From Actinomycetes bacterium (GTDB taxonomy: Bacteria > Actinomycetota > Acidimicrobiia > Acidimicrobiales > Microtrichaceae), in contig JAFAFZ010000143.1 of NCBI GenBank assembly GCA_023423215.1, positions 1-19,917 of the forward strand: a stretch of DNA of 19,917 nucleotides. The letters are read 5' to 3'. A program made the position numbers and the translations under genes. Below are positions 6,678 to 15,884 of the stretch, piece by piece. The notes under the pieces were generated by a model. That model did no database searches. It was not told where the DNA came from and saw only the letters and a program-made list of their open reading frames with translations. How positions within the stretch are numbered: position 1 is the stretch's first letter; each line of letters opens with the position of its first letter.

Positions 6678-7528
6678 CCGACGACACCCCGCACCCTGTC
6701 GAGCAGGAGATCAGCTTCGAGAACGTCGCGCTCGTCGTGCGGAACCCGACCGACCTCTGGCCGCTGATGGCCGGCACGCTCGGCGGCCGCTACGTCAGCC
6801 GCGGGTTGGGGCAGGGCTACGGGTGGACGCAGCTGCGCTTCGCCAACGGCTTCGTGCTCGAGGGCATCTACCCGGAGCTCGATGGCGGCCCCGACTCGCC
6901 GCGCAGCGACTTCGTCGAGAAGTTCCTGGACCGCAAGGGCGTCGGACCGCACCACCTGACGTTCCGGGTGACGGACCTGCCGGCGATGCTCGACCGCCTG
7001 CGGGCCGCCGGCTACCACCCCAAGGCCGAGAACTACGACGACCCGCAGTGGCACGAGGCGTTCCTGGGTCCCGGCGAGGCGCACGGCACGGTCGTGCAGC
7101 TCGTGCAGGTCGGACCGAACCCGCCGGCGCCGGCGTCCGAGCCCGAGGGCTTCCCCGACCTGGGCTTCGACCACCCGATCGCGTCGCTGGGACGTGTCGT
7201 GCACGCCGTGCGCGACCTGCCTGCGGCGCTCGGGCTCTACCGGGACGTGCTCGGCGGTCGCGTGCTGTCGACCGGCGCCGCGGTGGACGGGAACCACTGG
7301 GCCGAGCTCGGCTGGGGCGGCCCGGGTCGACTGCGGCTGCTCGAGGGCGTGCACGCCGAGATCGCCGAGTGGATCGGTGACCAGCCGGGACGCACCCGCC
7401 ACCTGTTCTTCAGCTTCGACGAGCCGTCGTACGTGCCCGGGGCGAAGAAGGTCGCGTCGGGCCGCTGGGTCGTCGACGGTGACGAGGTGCTGGGCACCCG
7501 ACTCGTCATCTCCTCCAGCGCCCGCTGA
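6674..7528 (+). CDS. Two-domain VOC (glyoxalase/dioxygenase fold) protein
   Basis: A 284-aa protein of two vicinal-oxygen-chelate modules. Module 1 spans about residues 14-147 (FENVALVVRN, FANGFVLEGIYPE, GPHHLTFRVTDLPAMLDRLRAAGY, VVQLVQV). Module 2 spans about 165-284 (LGRVVHAVRDLPAALGLYRDVLGG, WAELGWGGPGRLRLLEG, TRHLFFSFDEPSY). Glu63 and His93/94 are likely metal ligands in module 1. The His usually found on the first strand is Ala or Val there, so the metal site may be altered or shared. The family includes methylmalonyl-CoA epimerases, glyoxalases and dioxygenases; the substrate cannot be told from sequence. Its ATG overlaps the menE stop (ATGA), implying translational coupling. A role tied to menaquinone or to acyl-CoA or aromatic metabolism is inference only. 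Confidence 0.8.
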   Translation: MTDDTPHPVEQEISFENVALVVRNPTDLWPLMAGTLGGRYVSRGLGQGYGWTQLRFANGFVLEGIYPELDGGPDSPRSDFVEKFLDRKGVGPHHLTFRVTDLPAMLDRLRAAGYHPKAENYDDPQWHEAFLGPGEAHGTVVQLVQVGPNPPAPASEPEGFPDLGFDHPIASLGRVVHAVRDLPAALGLYRDVLGGRVLSTGAAVDGNHWAELGWGGPGRLRLLEGVHAEIAEWIGDQPGRTRHLFFSFDEPSYVPGAKKVASGRWVVDGDEVLGTRLVISSSAR

Positions 7529-7562
7529 CGCTCCCGGACGCCACACCGACCCGCGGCCACCT

Positions 7563-7614
7563 GCGCGAACTCGGAACGAATCGACGGTCTCACGAACCGA
7601 ACGTTCCGAGAACC
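7563..7614. repeat. Hairpin repeat, copy 1
   Basis: First of two direct repeats of about 52 bp with a period of 61 bp. The core begins at 7571. TCGGAACG (7571-7578) pairs exactly with CGTTCCGA (7602-7609) across a 23-nt loop. The unit also contains the 8-bp palindrome GAACGTTC (7599-7606). It lies 34 bases after the VOC stop, between convergent genes. It may act as a terminator or be a member of an extragenic palindrome family. Confidence 0.75.
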
Positions 7615-7623
7615 CCTCGGCCC

Positions 7624-7675
7624 GCGCCAAGTCGGAACGAAACGACCGTCTCACGAACCGAACGTTCCGAGAACC
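7624..7675. repeat. Hairpin repeat, copy 2
   Basis: Second copy of the 52-bp unit, with 4 differences from copy 1 (2 in the 44-bp core). The same exact stem is kept: TCGGAACG (7632-7639) with CGTTCCGA (7663-7670), and GAACGTTC at 7660-7667. The core ends 45 nt from the SDR stop, mirroring the 43 nt between the VOC stop and the start of copy 1's core. This fits a two-way termination zone. Confidence 0.75.
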
Positions 7676-7719
7676 TCAGGCCGGAGCGGCGGTCCGCCGG
7701 GAGCGGCGGGGCGGCGGGC

Positions 7720-8469
7720 TCAGAGCAGCATGCCGCCGTCGACGACGAGCATCGTGCCCGTCATCCACGACGAGGCCTCGGAGGCCAGGAACGTGGCGGC
7801 GTGGGCGATGTCGGACGGCTCGCCCAGTCGGTGCAGGGGCACCATCTGCGCGACGGCCTCCTCGTGGTCCTGCCAGAGCGCACGGGCCATGTCGGTCTTC
7901 ACGAGACCCGGGCAGATCGCGTTGACCCGCACCCCCGGCGCCAGCTCCTTCGCGAGCGAGCGGGTCAGGTGCAGCAGGGCGGCCTTCGTGACGTTGTAGT
8001 GGCCGATGCTCGTCTCGACGCTCAGCCCGCCGATCGACGAGATGTTCACGACGTTGCCGCCGTGCTGCTGCATCGACTGCCGCCACGCCTGCTGGATCCA
8101 GACGAAGGCGCCACGCAGGTTGACGTCGTAGGTCTTGTCGAGCCGCGGCAGGTCGATGTCGATCATGGAGCCCATGTAGGGGTTCGTCGCAGCGTTGTTC
8201 ACGAGGACGTCGACCGAGCCGAACCGCTCGACCGTGGCCGTCACGCACGCCTCGGCCGCCTCGGGGTCGCCGGCGTTCGCGGCGAACACGTCGACCTCGC
8301 CCTCGCCGGTGGGCGACATCGCGTCCGCCGCCTCGCGCAGGGCGTCCTCCTTGCGGGACGAGAGCATCACCTTGGCGCCCGCTGCCGCGTACTCCGCCGC
8401 GATCGCCGCGCCGATGCCCCTCGACGCGCCCGTCACGAGCGCGACCTTGCCGTCCAGTCGAAGTTCCAT
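7720..8469 (-). CDS. SDR-family NAD(P)-dependent oxidoreductase
   Basis: A 249-aa classical short-chain dehydrogenase/reductase, close to the usual 250-aa length. The Rossmann nucleotide-binding motif TGASRGIG is at residues 13-20 and NNAA at about 91-94. The catalytic set is Asn117, Ser144/145 (NISSIGG), Tyr158 and Lys162 (YNVTK). PGLVKTDMA and the C-terminal VVDGGMLL are typical of the FabG-like branch. An Arg near position 39 after the second beta strand (SSRK) hints at NADP(H) use, by family rule. The substrate is unknown. The ATG has no clear Shine-Dalgarno, but TACCGT ends 8 nt upstream, as for other probable leaderless genes here. It diverges from the AraC-type regulator, which could control it. 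Confidence 0.9.
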   Translation of the reverse strand: MELRLDGKVALVTGASRGIGAAIAAEYAAAGAKVMLSSRKEDALREAADAMSPTGEGEVDVFAANAGDPEAAEACVTATVERFGSVDVLVNNAATNPYMGSMIDIDLPRLDKTYDVNLRGAFVWIQQAWRQSMQQHGGNVVNISSIGGLSVETSIGHYNVTKAALLHLTRSLAKELAPGVRVNAICPGLVKTDMARALWQDHEEAVAQMVPLHRLGEPSDIAHAATFLASEASSWMTGTMLVVDGGMLL

Positions 8470-8477
8470 GGCCGCCG

Positions 8478-8483
8478 ACGGTA
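8478..8483 (-). promoter_or_regulatory. -10 element for a leaderless SDR transcript
   Basis: TACCGT on the minus strand is separated from the ATG at 8469 by exactly 8 nt. This TAnnnT-N8-start pattern repeats at menH and the PH-domain gene. No convincing -35 is seen. Confidence 0.45.
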
Positions 8484-8526
8484 GGCGCGACAGGTCGGCC
8501 GTCGCGGGTCCGGGCGGCGCCCGTGC

Positions 8527-8544
8527 GACGTGGCGTGAAACGTC
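8527..8544. promoter_or_regulatory. Inverted repeat in the SDR/regulator divergent region
   Basis: GACGT (8527-8531) and ACGTC (8540-8544) form a 5-8-5 inverted repeat, in the gap between the divergent SDR and AraC-type regulator genes. It could be an operator for the regulator. It is short and could occur by chance. Confidence 0.25.
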
Positions 8545-8592
8545 AAGACCTTGTCATTGCCGCCAGCAGCCGTCTGCCGCAGGATGGACGAC

Positions 8593-9597
8593 GTGAGCCG
8601 CACCATCGCCCTCGTCGTCGTCGACCAGCACCAGCTGCTCGACCTGGCCGGGCCCGCCGACGCCTTCTGCACGGCGACCCTGCTCGGGGCGACACCCGCG
8701 TACGAGCAGGTCGTCGTCTCGGTCGACGGGGCGCCGGTGCGCTCCGTCAGCGGCGTCACCGTCGCGCCCGACGCCGCACTGGCCGACCTGGGCGACGTGC
8801 ACACGCTCATGGTCGTCGGCGGTCTGGGCGTGCAGCAGGCCCGACGGGATCCGGCGCTGCTCGACGGGCTGCGGGACGTCGCGGCGCGCAGCACGAGGGT
8901 CACCTCGATCTGCACGGGTGCGCTCGTGCTCGCCGCGGCGGGACTGCTGGACGGCTACGACGCGACGACCCACTGGTCGGCCGCCGAGCAGCTCGCTGCC
9001 GAGCACCCCGAGGTCGGGGTGCTCGACGACCGCATCTACGTGCACGACCGCGACCGCTGGACCTCGGCCGGGGTCACCGCCGGCATCGACCTGTCCCTGG
9101 CGCTCATCGAGGCCGACCACGGACCCGACCTGGCACGAGAGGTCGCTGCATGGCTCGTGGTGTTCGTGCAGCGCCCGGGCGGACAGTCCCAGTTCTCCGC
9201 GCAGCTGCGCGCCCGGCCCGCCCGCCGGGGCGAGCTGGCCGAGCTGCAGCGCTGGCTCCCCGACCACCTCGGCGACGACCTGCGCATCCCCGCCCTGGCG
9301 GAGCGGTGCGGGATGAGCGAACGCACCTTCGTGCGGTCCTTCCGCGCCGAGACCGGGACGACGCCCGCTGCGTACGTCGAGGCGCTGCGCGTCGAGGCCG
9401 CCCGCCGCCTGCTCGAGTCGAGCGACCTGACCGTGGCGGCGATCGCCGCGCAGGTGGGCATGGGTCGACCCGAGCGGCTGCACCGGGCGGTGCGTCGCCA
9501 GCTCGGCACCACCCCCGACCGCTACCGCCAGCACTTCGCCCGGACCGGCGCCGACCGACCCGGACCGACCGTCCACCCCGCGCCCTCGCCCGCATGA
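8593..9597 (+). CDS. GlxA/FtrA-type AraC-family regulator with DJ-1/PfpI sensor domain
   Basis: A 334-aa transcription factor. The N-terminal DJ-1/PfpI (GATase1-like) domain covers about residues 4-170 and includes SICTGALVLAAAGLLDGY with Cys107 at the nucleophile elbow and a following THW (His127). The C-terminal AraC-type region, about residues 230-320, has two helix-turn-helix motifs: IPALAERCGMSERTFVRSF and VAAIAAQVGMGRPERL, followed by LGTTPDRYRQHF. In this family the N-terminal domain is usually a ligand-sensing module rather than an active enzyme. I prefer the GTG at 8593, which has AGGA 8 nt upstream and begins just before the first strand; an in-frame ATG at 8584 is possible. It lies 13 bp upstream of a DJ-1/PfpI enzyme gene and diverges from the SDR gene, so one or both are its likely targets. 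Confidence 0.88.
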   Translation: MSRTIALVVVDQHQLLDLAGPADAFCTATLLGATPAYEQVVVSVDGAPVRSVSGVTVAPDAALADLGDVHTLMVVGGLGVQQARRDPALLDGLRDVAARSTRVTSICTGALVLAAAGLLDGYDATTHWSAAEQLAAEHPEVGVLDDRIYVHDRDRWTSAGVTAGIDLSLALIEADHGPDLAREVAAWLVVFVQRPGGQSQFSAQLRARPARRGELAELQRWLPDHLGDDLRIPALAERCGMSERTFVRSFRAETGTTPAAYVEALRVEAARRLLESSDLTVAAIAAQVGMGRPERLHRAVRRQLGTTPDRYRQHFARTGADRPGPTVHPAPSPA

Positions 9598-9610
9598 CTG
9601 GAGCACCGAC

Positions 9611-10267
9611 ATGAAGATCGCACTCGCCCTATACCCCGGGTTCACCGCCCTGGACATCATCGGCCCGTACCAGGTGCTCGCCCGCCTGCCCGGTGCCGAG
9701 GTCGTGTTCTGCGCCGAGCGTCCCGGCGAGATCAGCGACGACCACGGCCTGCTGCACGTGCGCGCCGACCACTCCTTCGACGACGTGCCACAGCCCGACG
9801 TCCTCGTCGTCGGCGGCGGGCTGATCGCCCTGTCGATGGCGACCCCGGACGAGCCGATCGTCCAGTGGATCCGCGCCGCCCACCCGACCACGACGTGGAC
9901 CACCTCGGTCTGCACCGGGTCGCTGCTGCTCGGCGCGGCCGGGGTCCTGGAAGGGCTGACCGCGAACAGCCACTGGATGGCCAAGGAGCTGCTGCGCGAG
10001 TTCGGCGCCACCCCGAGCGACGACCGGGTCGTCGTGCAGGGCAAGGTCGTGACCGCCGCGGGCGTGGCGGCGGGCGTGGACATGGCGCTGACCCTCGCCG
10101 CCGAGCTGGTCGGCGCCGACGCCGCCCAGGCCGTGCAGCTGAACATCGAGTACGACCCGCAGCCGCCCTTCGACGCCGGCGCGCCGTGGAAGGCGCCCCA
10201 GCACGTCATCGACCTGGTGCACGCCAGCTACGCAGCGGGCGACGCGACGGACGCCGAGGCGAGCTGA
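9611..10267 (+). CDS. DJ-1/PfpI family protein, isonitrile hydratase-like
   Basis: A 218-aa free-standing DJ-1/PfpI protein. [20 protein letters not shown] carries Cys101 followed by Thr102, and NSHW gives His121. Asp15 in [11 protein letters not shown] sits near the active site in this family. The arrangement resembles isonitrile hydratase, which hydrates R-NC to N-substituted formamides; related proteins have other or unknown activities, so the substrate is an inference. GGAG stands 8 nt before the ATG. The gene follows the AraC-type regulator by 13 bp and is probably in its operon. Its Cys-elbow region parallels the regulator's own sensor domain (CTGxLxLxAAGxLxG, then HW), suggesting they arose from one another or bind related ligands. 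Confidence 0.82.
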   Translation: MKIALALYPGFTALDIIGPYQVLARLPGAEVVFCAERPGEISDDHGLLHVRADHSFDDVPQPDVLVVGGGLIALSMATPDEPIVQWIRAAHPTTTWTTSVCTGSLLLGAAGVLEGLTANSHWMAKELLREFGATPSDDRVVVQGKVVTAAGVAAGVDMALTLAAELVGADAAQAVQLNIEYDPQPPFDAGAPWKAPQHVIDLVHASYAAGDATDAEAS

Positions 10268-10284
10268 GCGACCACAATGGCCGG

Positions 10285-12342
<2,058 letters not shown>

Positions 12343-12343
12343 A

Positions 12344-12355
12344 CGGCCCGGGCCG
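12344..12355. terminator. GC palindrome between convergent genes
   Basis: CGGCCCGGGCCG is a perfect 12-bp palindrome, 1 nt after the DUF255 gene stop. It lies in the 43-bp gap before the convergent esterase gene ends. It has no loop and no T-run, so it is only a weak terminator candidate. Confidence 0.25.
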
Positions 12356-12369
12356 ATCTGCGATCAGGT

Positions 12370-12391
12370 CGGCATCAGGCCGGCATCAGGC
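12370..12391. repeat. 11-bp perfect tandem duplication at the esterase stop codon
   Basis: CGGCATCAGGC occurs twice head to tail (12370-12380 and 12381-12391). A decayed third copy, CGATCAGGT, lies just before at 12361-12369. The second copy contains the esterase stop codon (12386-12388). It looks like replication slippage at the gene end. Confidence 0.6.
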
Positions 12392-13276
12392 AGGGTGGCT
12401 GCGGACGAACGCAGCGATGCGCTCGACCGCCTCGACGGCCTCGGGCACGCCGGGCGTCATCGCCTGGAACACGTGGATCATCTCGGGCCAGAGGTCGAGC
12501 TCGACGACGCCGCCGGCCGCCTCGATCCCGGCGGCGAGCCGCGTGGCGTCGTCGGTCAGGACCTCGCACGCGCTGGCCTGCACGAGCACCGGCGCCAGGC
12601 CGGACAGGTCCGCCAGCGCCGGGGACGCCAGCGGGTGCGTCGGGTCATTGTCCACCAGATACTCGTCCACCGCCCGGCGGGCCTGCTCCAGGCCGAACAC
12701 CGGGTCGACGTCCCCGAAGCGCTCGTAGGCGCCGGCGGTCAGCGTCAGGTCCGCCCACGGCGACAGGCAGACCGCGCTGCGAGGCTGGGCGTCGCCCTGG
12801 TCGCGCAGCGCCACGAGCGTCGCCGCCGTGAGCCCACCGCCCGCCGAGTCGCCCATGACGATCAGCTCGTCGGACGGGACGCCCTGCTCCGCCAGCCAGT
12901 GCACCGCCGCCACGGCGTCGTCGACCGCCGCCGGGAAGGGGTGCTCGGGGGCGAGGCGGTAGTCGAGCAGCAGCGCCGGGGCACGCAGCGCGACGGCGTA
13001 GTGCGACACGACCGAGCGGTACGCCTGCGGCGACCCGATGCGGTAGGCGCCGCCGTGCAGGTAGAGCACGGTCGCTCCGGGGTCGAGCTCTGCCGGGCGC
13101 ACCCAGAGCGCCGGGCGACCACGGACCTCGACCTGCTCGAACGTCGTGCCCTCGGCCGGCGGCAGCCCGCCGAGCATCTCCTCCATCGCGGCGCGCGCCT
13201 CGAGGACGTCGGCGCCCTCCATGCGGCCGGCGGCCACGAGCAGCTCGCGCATCGCCTCGAACTCGGCTGACGCCAT
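12386..13276 (-). CDS. HSL-type alpha/beta hydrolase (esterase/lipase family)
   Basis: A 296-aa serine esterase of the hormone-sensitive-lipase family. HGGA (74-77, in YLHGGAYRIGS) forms the oxyanion hole, and GDSAGGG puts the nucleophile at Ser144. DYRLAPEHPFPAA at about 105-117 is a strong family signature. The base is His268 (PEMIHVFQ). The position normally held by Asp in the DPLxDE motif is Glu238 (ACEVLTDD), a form I recall for some actinobacterial members. The family hydrolyses short- to medium-chain esters; the natural substrate is unknown. The ATG is preceded by GGGGGA at 5 nt. It is co-directional with the upstream MMPL transporter gene (44-bp gap), but a hairpin lies between them, so co-transcription is uncertain. 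No signal peptide is seen. Confidence 0.9.
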   Translation of the reverse strand: MASAEFEAMRELLVAAGRMEGADVLEARAAMEEMLGGLPPAEGTTFEQVEVRGRPALWVRPAELDPGATVLYLHGGAYRIGSPQAYRSVVSHYAVALRAPALLLDYRLAPEHPFPAAVDDAVAAVHWLAEQGVPSDELIVMGDSAGGGLTAATLVALRDQGDAQPRSAVCLSPWADLTLTAGAYERFGDVDPVFGLEQARRAVDEYLVDNDPTHPLASPALADLSGLAPVLVQASACEVLTDDATRLAAGIEAAGGVVELDLWPEMIHVFQAMTPGVPEAVEAVERIAAFVRSHPA

Positions 13277-13296
13277 CAGGGTCCCCCGTCGGTCCG

Positions 13297-13314
13297 GACC
13301 GCCGGGCGGCGGTC
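13297..13314 (-). terminator. Hairpin between the MMPL transporter and esterase genes
   Basis: GACCGCC (13297-13303) pairs exactly with GGCGGTC (13308-13314) across a 4-nt loop, 6 nt after the MMPL gene stop on the minus strand. It overlaps a second palindrome, CGGTCCGGACCG (13290-13301). It is a probable terminator or attenuator for the transporter transcript, without a U-tract. The esterase ribosome-binding site lies just beyond it. Confidence 0.5.
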
Positions 13315-13320
13315 GAGCGG

Positions 13321-15804
13321 TCAGTCTGCCGCAGCGCCCGCCTTCGGTCGGTCCTCGAGCTCGATGTAGGGCGCCTCGGCGTGGTCGAGCATCCCCTTGG
13401 ACACCCAACCGCGGCGATCGGCCCAGATGATCAGCGGCGGCAGGACGACCAGCGCGGCGAGCAGGGCGATCGCGACCTTGAGCGCCACGAACAGGCCGAA
13501 GTTCGACAGCAGCGGCAGGGACGAGAAGGCGATGACGCCGACGCCGGCGATCGCCGTCATGGCCGAGACGATGAACGCCCGACCCGTGCGTGCGGCGGTC
13601 ACGTCGATCGCCTCACGTGGCTCCAGCCCCCGCTGCCGCTCCTCGAGGTAGCGCAGCAGGATGAGCGAGGTGAACTCGGTGCACGTGGCGACGACCAACG
13701 GGCCACCGACGGCGGTGAGCGGGCTGAGCTCGATGCCGAGCACGTAGATCGCGATGTTCGCCAGGCCCGAGGCGATCAGCACCGGCACCATCGACAGGAC
13801 GGCCCGCGTGAACGAGCGCAGCCGCACGAGCAGGAACAGGAACACCAGGCCGACGGCCAGCCAGGTGAGCTCGACCAGGTTCGCCTCGAGGTTCTCGAGC
13901 AGGCCGACGCCGACGACGGCGAGGCCCGACGGGGTGACGCTGGCGCCGGCCGGCGGGTCGACCTCTCGGACGTGGTCGACGACCACGGCACGTTCCTCGA
14001 GCGAGGTCGGCTTCGCCAGGAAGATGACGTTCAGGTCCTGGCCGTCCGGGGTCGCGGTCGAGATCTGGATGTCGCGTGGCGCGACGTCCCAGGCCGCCTT
14101 CACCGACTCGGCGGTCGGCGGCACGTGCGCTGCGCCGGGGATGTCGGTCAGGTCGGAGACGGTGGCGACGATGCTGGTGCCGATGAGCAGCTCGTCGGGG
14201 AACCGGGCCATCTGGTCGCGGGTGAACTCGTCGATCCAGGTGACGATGTCGTCGGTGTAGAGGCTCGCCTCTTCGGTCGACTGCACGAAGACGCCGAGCT
14301 CGGAGGACCCGCCGATCTCCTCCTCGACGGTGCGGATGTCCTGGATGACTTGCGAATCCTGGTCGACCCAGTTGATCGGGTCGGTCTCGAGCTTCAGCTT
14401 CGGCTCGACCAGGCTGCCGATGACGAACACCGCGACCGAGACCACGACCAGGCCGAGCGCGAACGAGGCCGGCACCCGGCCGAGGGTCACGACGAGCCGA
14501 CCGAGCGCACCCTCGCTGAAGTCCCGGCCCTTGGTCGGCGAGCGGAACTCCCGGATGCCCAGCGCTGCGAGCGGGTTGATGATCGACGACACGCAGATGG
14601 CGATGATGCCGACGATCAGCAGCCAGCCGAACTCACGGATCATCGGCACCTGCGAGATCTGGATCGCCAGGAAGGCGAAGACCGCGTCGAAGGTCACGAC
14701 GAGCAGCGCGGGGCCCAGCCCGCGCGCCGCGGCCTGGATGGGGTGCGAGGAGCGGTCGATGATGACCTCCTCCTCGATGCGCGAGTGCATCTGGATCGCG
14801 TAGTCGATGCCGATGCCCAACATGACGGGCAGACCGGCGATCGTCACCAGCGTCAGCGGGATCCCGATGTAGCCGGCCAGGCCGAACGCCCAGACCACGC
14901 CGACGAGCACGACGGCCAGGGGCAGCAGCCGCCAGCGCACGTTGAAGAACAGCAGCAGGATCACGATCATCACCGCGACCGCGATGCCGCCCAGGGTCAG
15001 CATGCCGCCCTGGAGGTAGTCGTTGATCCCCTTCAGCAGCACCGCCGCGCCCGTGGTCGTGACCTCGGCGCCGGGGAACTCCAGGCCCTCGGTGATCTCG
15101 ACCACCGCGTCCGAGGCGGCCCCCTCCTCCTCGATCGACTCGTTGCCGGGCAGACGGGTGATCATCTGCGCGTGCGTGTCGTCCGGGAAGAACGGTCGCA
15201 GCGCCTGGCGGACCTCGCCCTCGTTGTCGTAGAGCAGGAACTTGACCCACTCGGGGTTGTCCAGGGTCTGCTGGTCGGCGGGCACGGCGAGCAGGCGCTG
15301 GGACGTCACCGCCAGGTCGGCCTCTCGGGCTTCGGCGCTCTCGGTGTCGCCCGCGGCGACGGCGACCTCGGTGGCGTGCAGCAGGGCCTTCGCGGCGACC
15401 GCATCGAAGGGGTTGCCGCTCTCGGAGGTGACGAGCGAGGCCGAGAACTCGAGGGCCGTGAGCGGCGAGATGACGCCCAGGACCTTGCCGGACTCGTGGA
15501 GCTCGTCCTCGATCCGCTGGAAGGTGGCGACGCCCTCGGCGGTGAAGATCGAGTCGATCGTCGCGCCGTCCTCCATCGAGATGACCGACAGCATCGCCTG
15601 GCCGCCGAAGAGCTCCTGGTACTTGACGTTGTCCTCGTAGACGACGTCGTCTCGGTTCAGGTAGCTGTCCTGACCGGTCGCGAACTCGAGCCGGGTGATG
15701 CCGAAGCCGATGACGATCGTGAACACCAGGCCGATCGCGCCGACGATGCCGGCGTGGCGGCCCAGGTTGACCGCCATCCACGACCAGAACCTCTGCATGC
15801 GCAT
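13321..15804 (-). CDS. MMPL/RND-superfamily membrane transporter
   Basis: An 827-aa polytopic membrane protein of the RND superfamily (MMPL type). It has the two-half layout: a first helix at about 18-36, a large extracytoplasmic domain at about 40-265, then a block of helices from about 268 to 440. The second half repeats this pattern. The first half's fourth helix carries GIGIDYAIQMHSR, with Asp334 a candidate proton-relay residue. The matching site in the second half is Glu710 (TCTEFTSLILLRY). MMPL and HpnN-like proteins move lipids or hydrophobic molecules; the cargo here is unknown. I chose the ATG at 15804 because AGAGGG lies 7 nt upstream; a second in-frame ATG follows two codons later. 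The acidic/basic C-terminal tail of about 30 residues is cytoplasmic by prediction. The leader has two palindromes. Confidence 0.92.
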   Translation of the reverse strand: MRMQRFWSWMAVNLGRHAGIVGAIGLVFTIVIGFGITRLEFATGQDSYLNRDDVVYEDNVKYQELFGGQAMLSVISMEDGATIDSIFTAEGVATFQRIEDELHESGKVLGVISPLTALEFSASLVTSESGNPFDAVAAKALLHATEVAVAAGDTESAEAREADLAVTSQRLLAVPADQQTLDNPEWVKFLLYDNEGEVRQALRPFFPDDTHAQMITRLPGNESIEEEGAASDAVVEITEGLEFPGAEVTTTGAAVLLKGINDYLQGGMLTLGGIAVAVMIVILLLFFNVRWRLLPLAVVLVGVVWAFGLAGYIGIPLTLVTIAGLPVMLGIGIDYAIQMHSRIEEEVIIDRSSHPIQAAARGLGPALLVVTFDAVFAFLAIQISQVPMIREFGWLLIVGIIAICVSSIINPLAALGIREFRSPTKGRDFSEGALGRLVVTLGRVPASFALGLVVVSVAVFVIGSLVEPKLKLETDPINWVDQDSQVIQDIRTVEEEIGGSSELGVFVQSTEEASLYTDDIVTWIDEFTRDQMARFPDELLIGTSIVATVSDLTDIPGAAHVPPTAESVKAAWDVAPRDIQISTATPDGQDLNVIFLAKPTSLEERAVVVDHVREVDPPAGASVTPSGLAVVGVGLLENLEANLVELTWLAVGLVFLFLLVRLRSFTRAVLSMVPVLIASGLANIAIYVLGIELSPLTAVGGPLVVATCTEFTSLILLRYLEERQRGLEPREAIDVTAARTGRAFIVSAMTAIAGVGVIAFSSLPLLSNFGLFVALKVAIALLAALVVLPPLIIWADRRGWVSKGMLDHAEAPYIELEDRPKAGAAAD

Positions 15805-15837
15805 CGCGTCGCCCTCTCGCCCGTCGTGCGGACCCGC

Positions 15838-15851
15838 TCGACGGCCGTCGA
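15838..15851. promoter_or_regulatory. Palindrome in the MMPL transporter leader
   Basis: TCGACGGCCGTCGA is a perfect 14-bp palindrome, 34 nt before the MMPL start codon. Its centre is exactly 21 bp, two helical turns, from the next palindrome at 15859-15872. It could be an operator or an mRNA stem. Chance palindromes of this size are not rare in GC-rich DNA. Confidence 0.3.
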
Positions 15852-15858
15852 CACGGGT

Positions 15859-15872
15859 GCCGAATCTTCGGC
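15859..15872. promoter_or_regulatory. Inverted repeat in the MMPL transporter promoter region
   Basis: GCCGAA (15859-15864) and TTCGGC (15867-15872) form a 6-2-6 inverted repeat. It sits about where transcription would start if the TAGGTT hexamer (15884-15879, minus strand) is the -10. A repressor site is plausible, as is a leader hairpin. Confidence 0.35.
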
Positions 15873-15878
15873 GGAGCG

Positions 15879-15884
15879 AACCTA
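15879..15884 (-). promoter_or_regulatory. Possible -10 element for the MMPL transporter gene
   Basis: TAGGTT on the minus strand fits TAnnnT and would give a leader of about 68 nt with the AGAGGG ribosome-binding site near its end. No clear -35 is seen. Confidence 0.3.

Noticed and set aside
7563..7675. The two repeats as a minimal CRISPR array
   Set aside because: There are only two units, the spacer-like gap is about 9 bp, the unit is too long and no cas genes are nearby.
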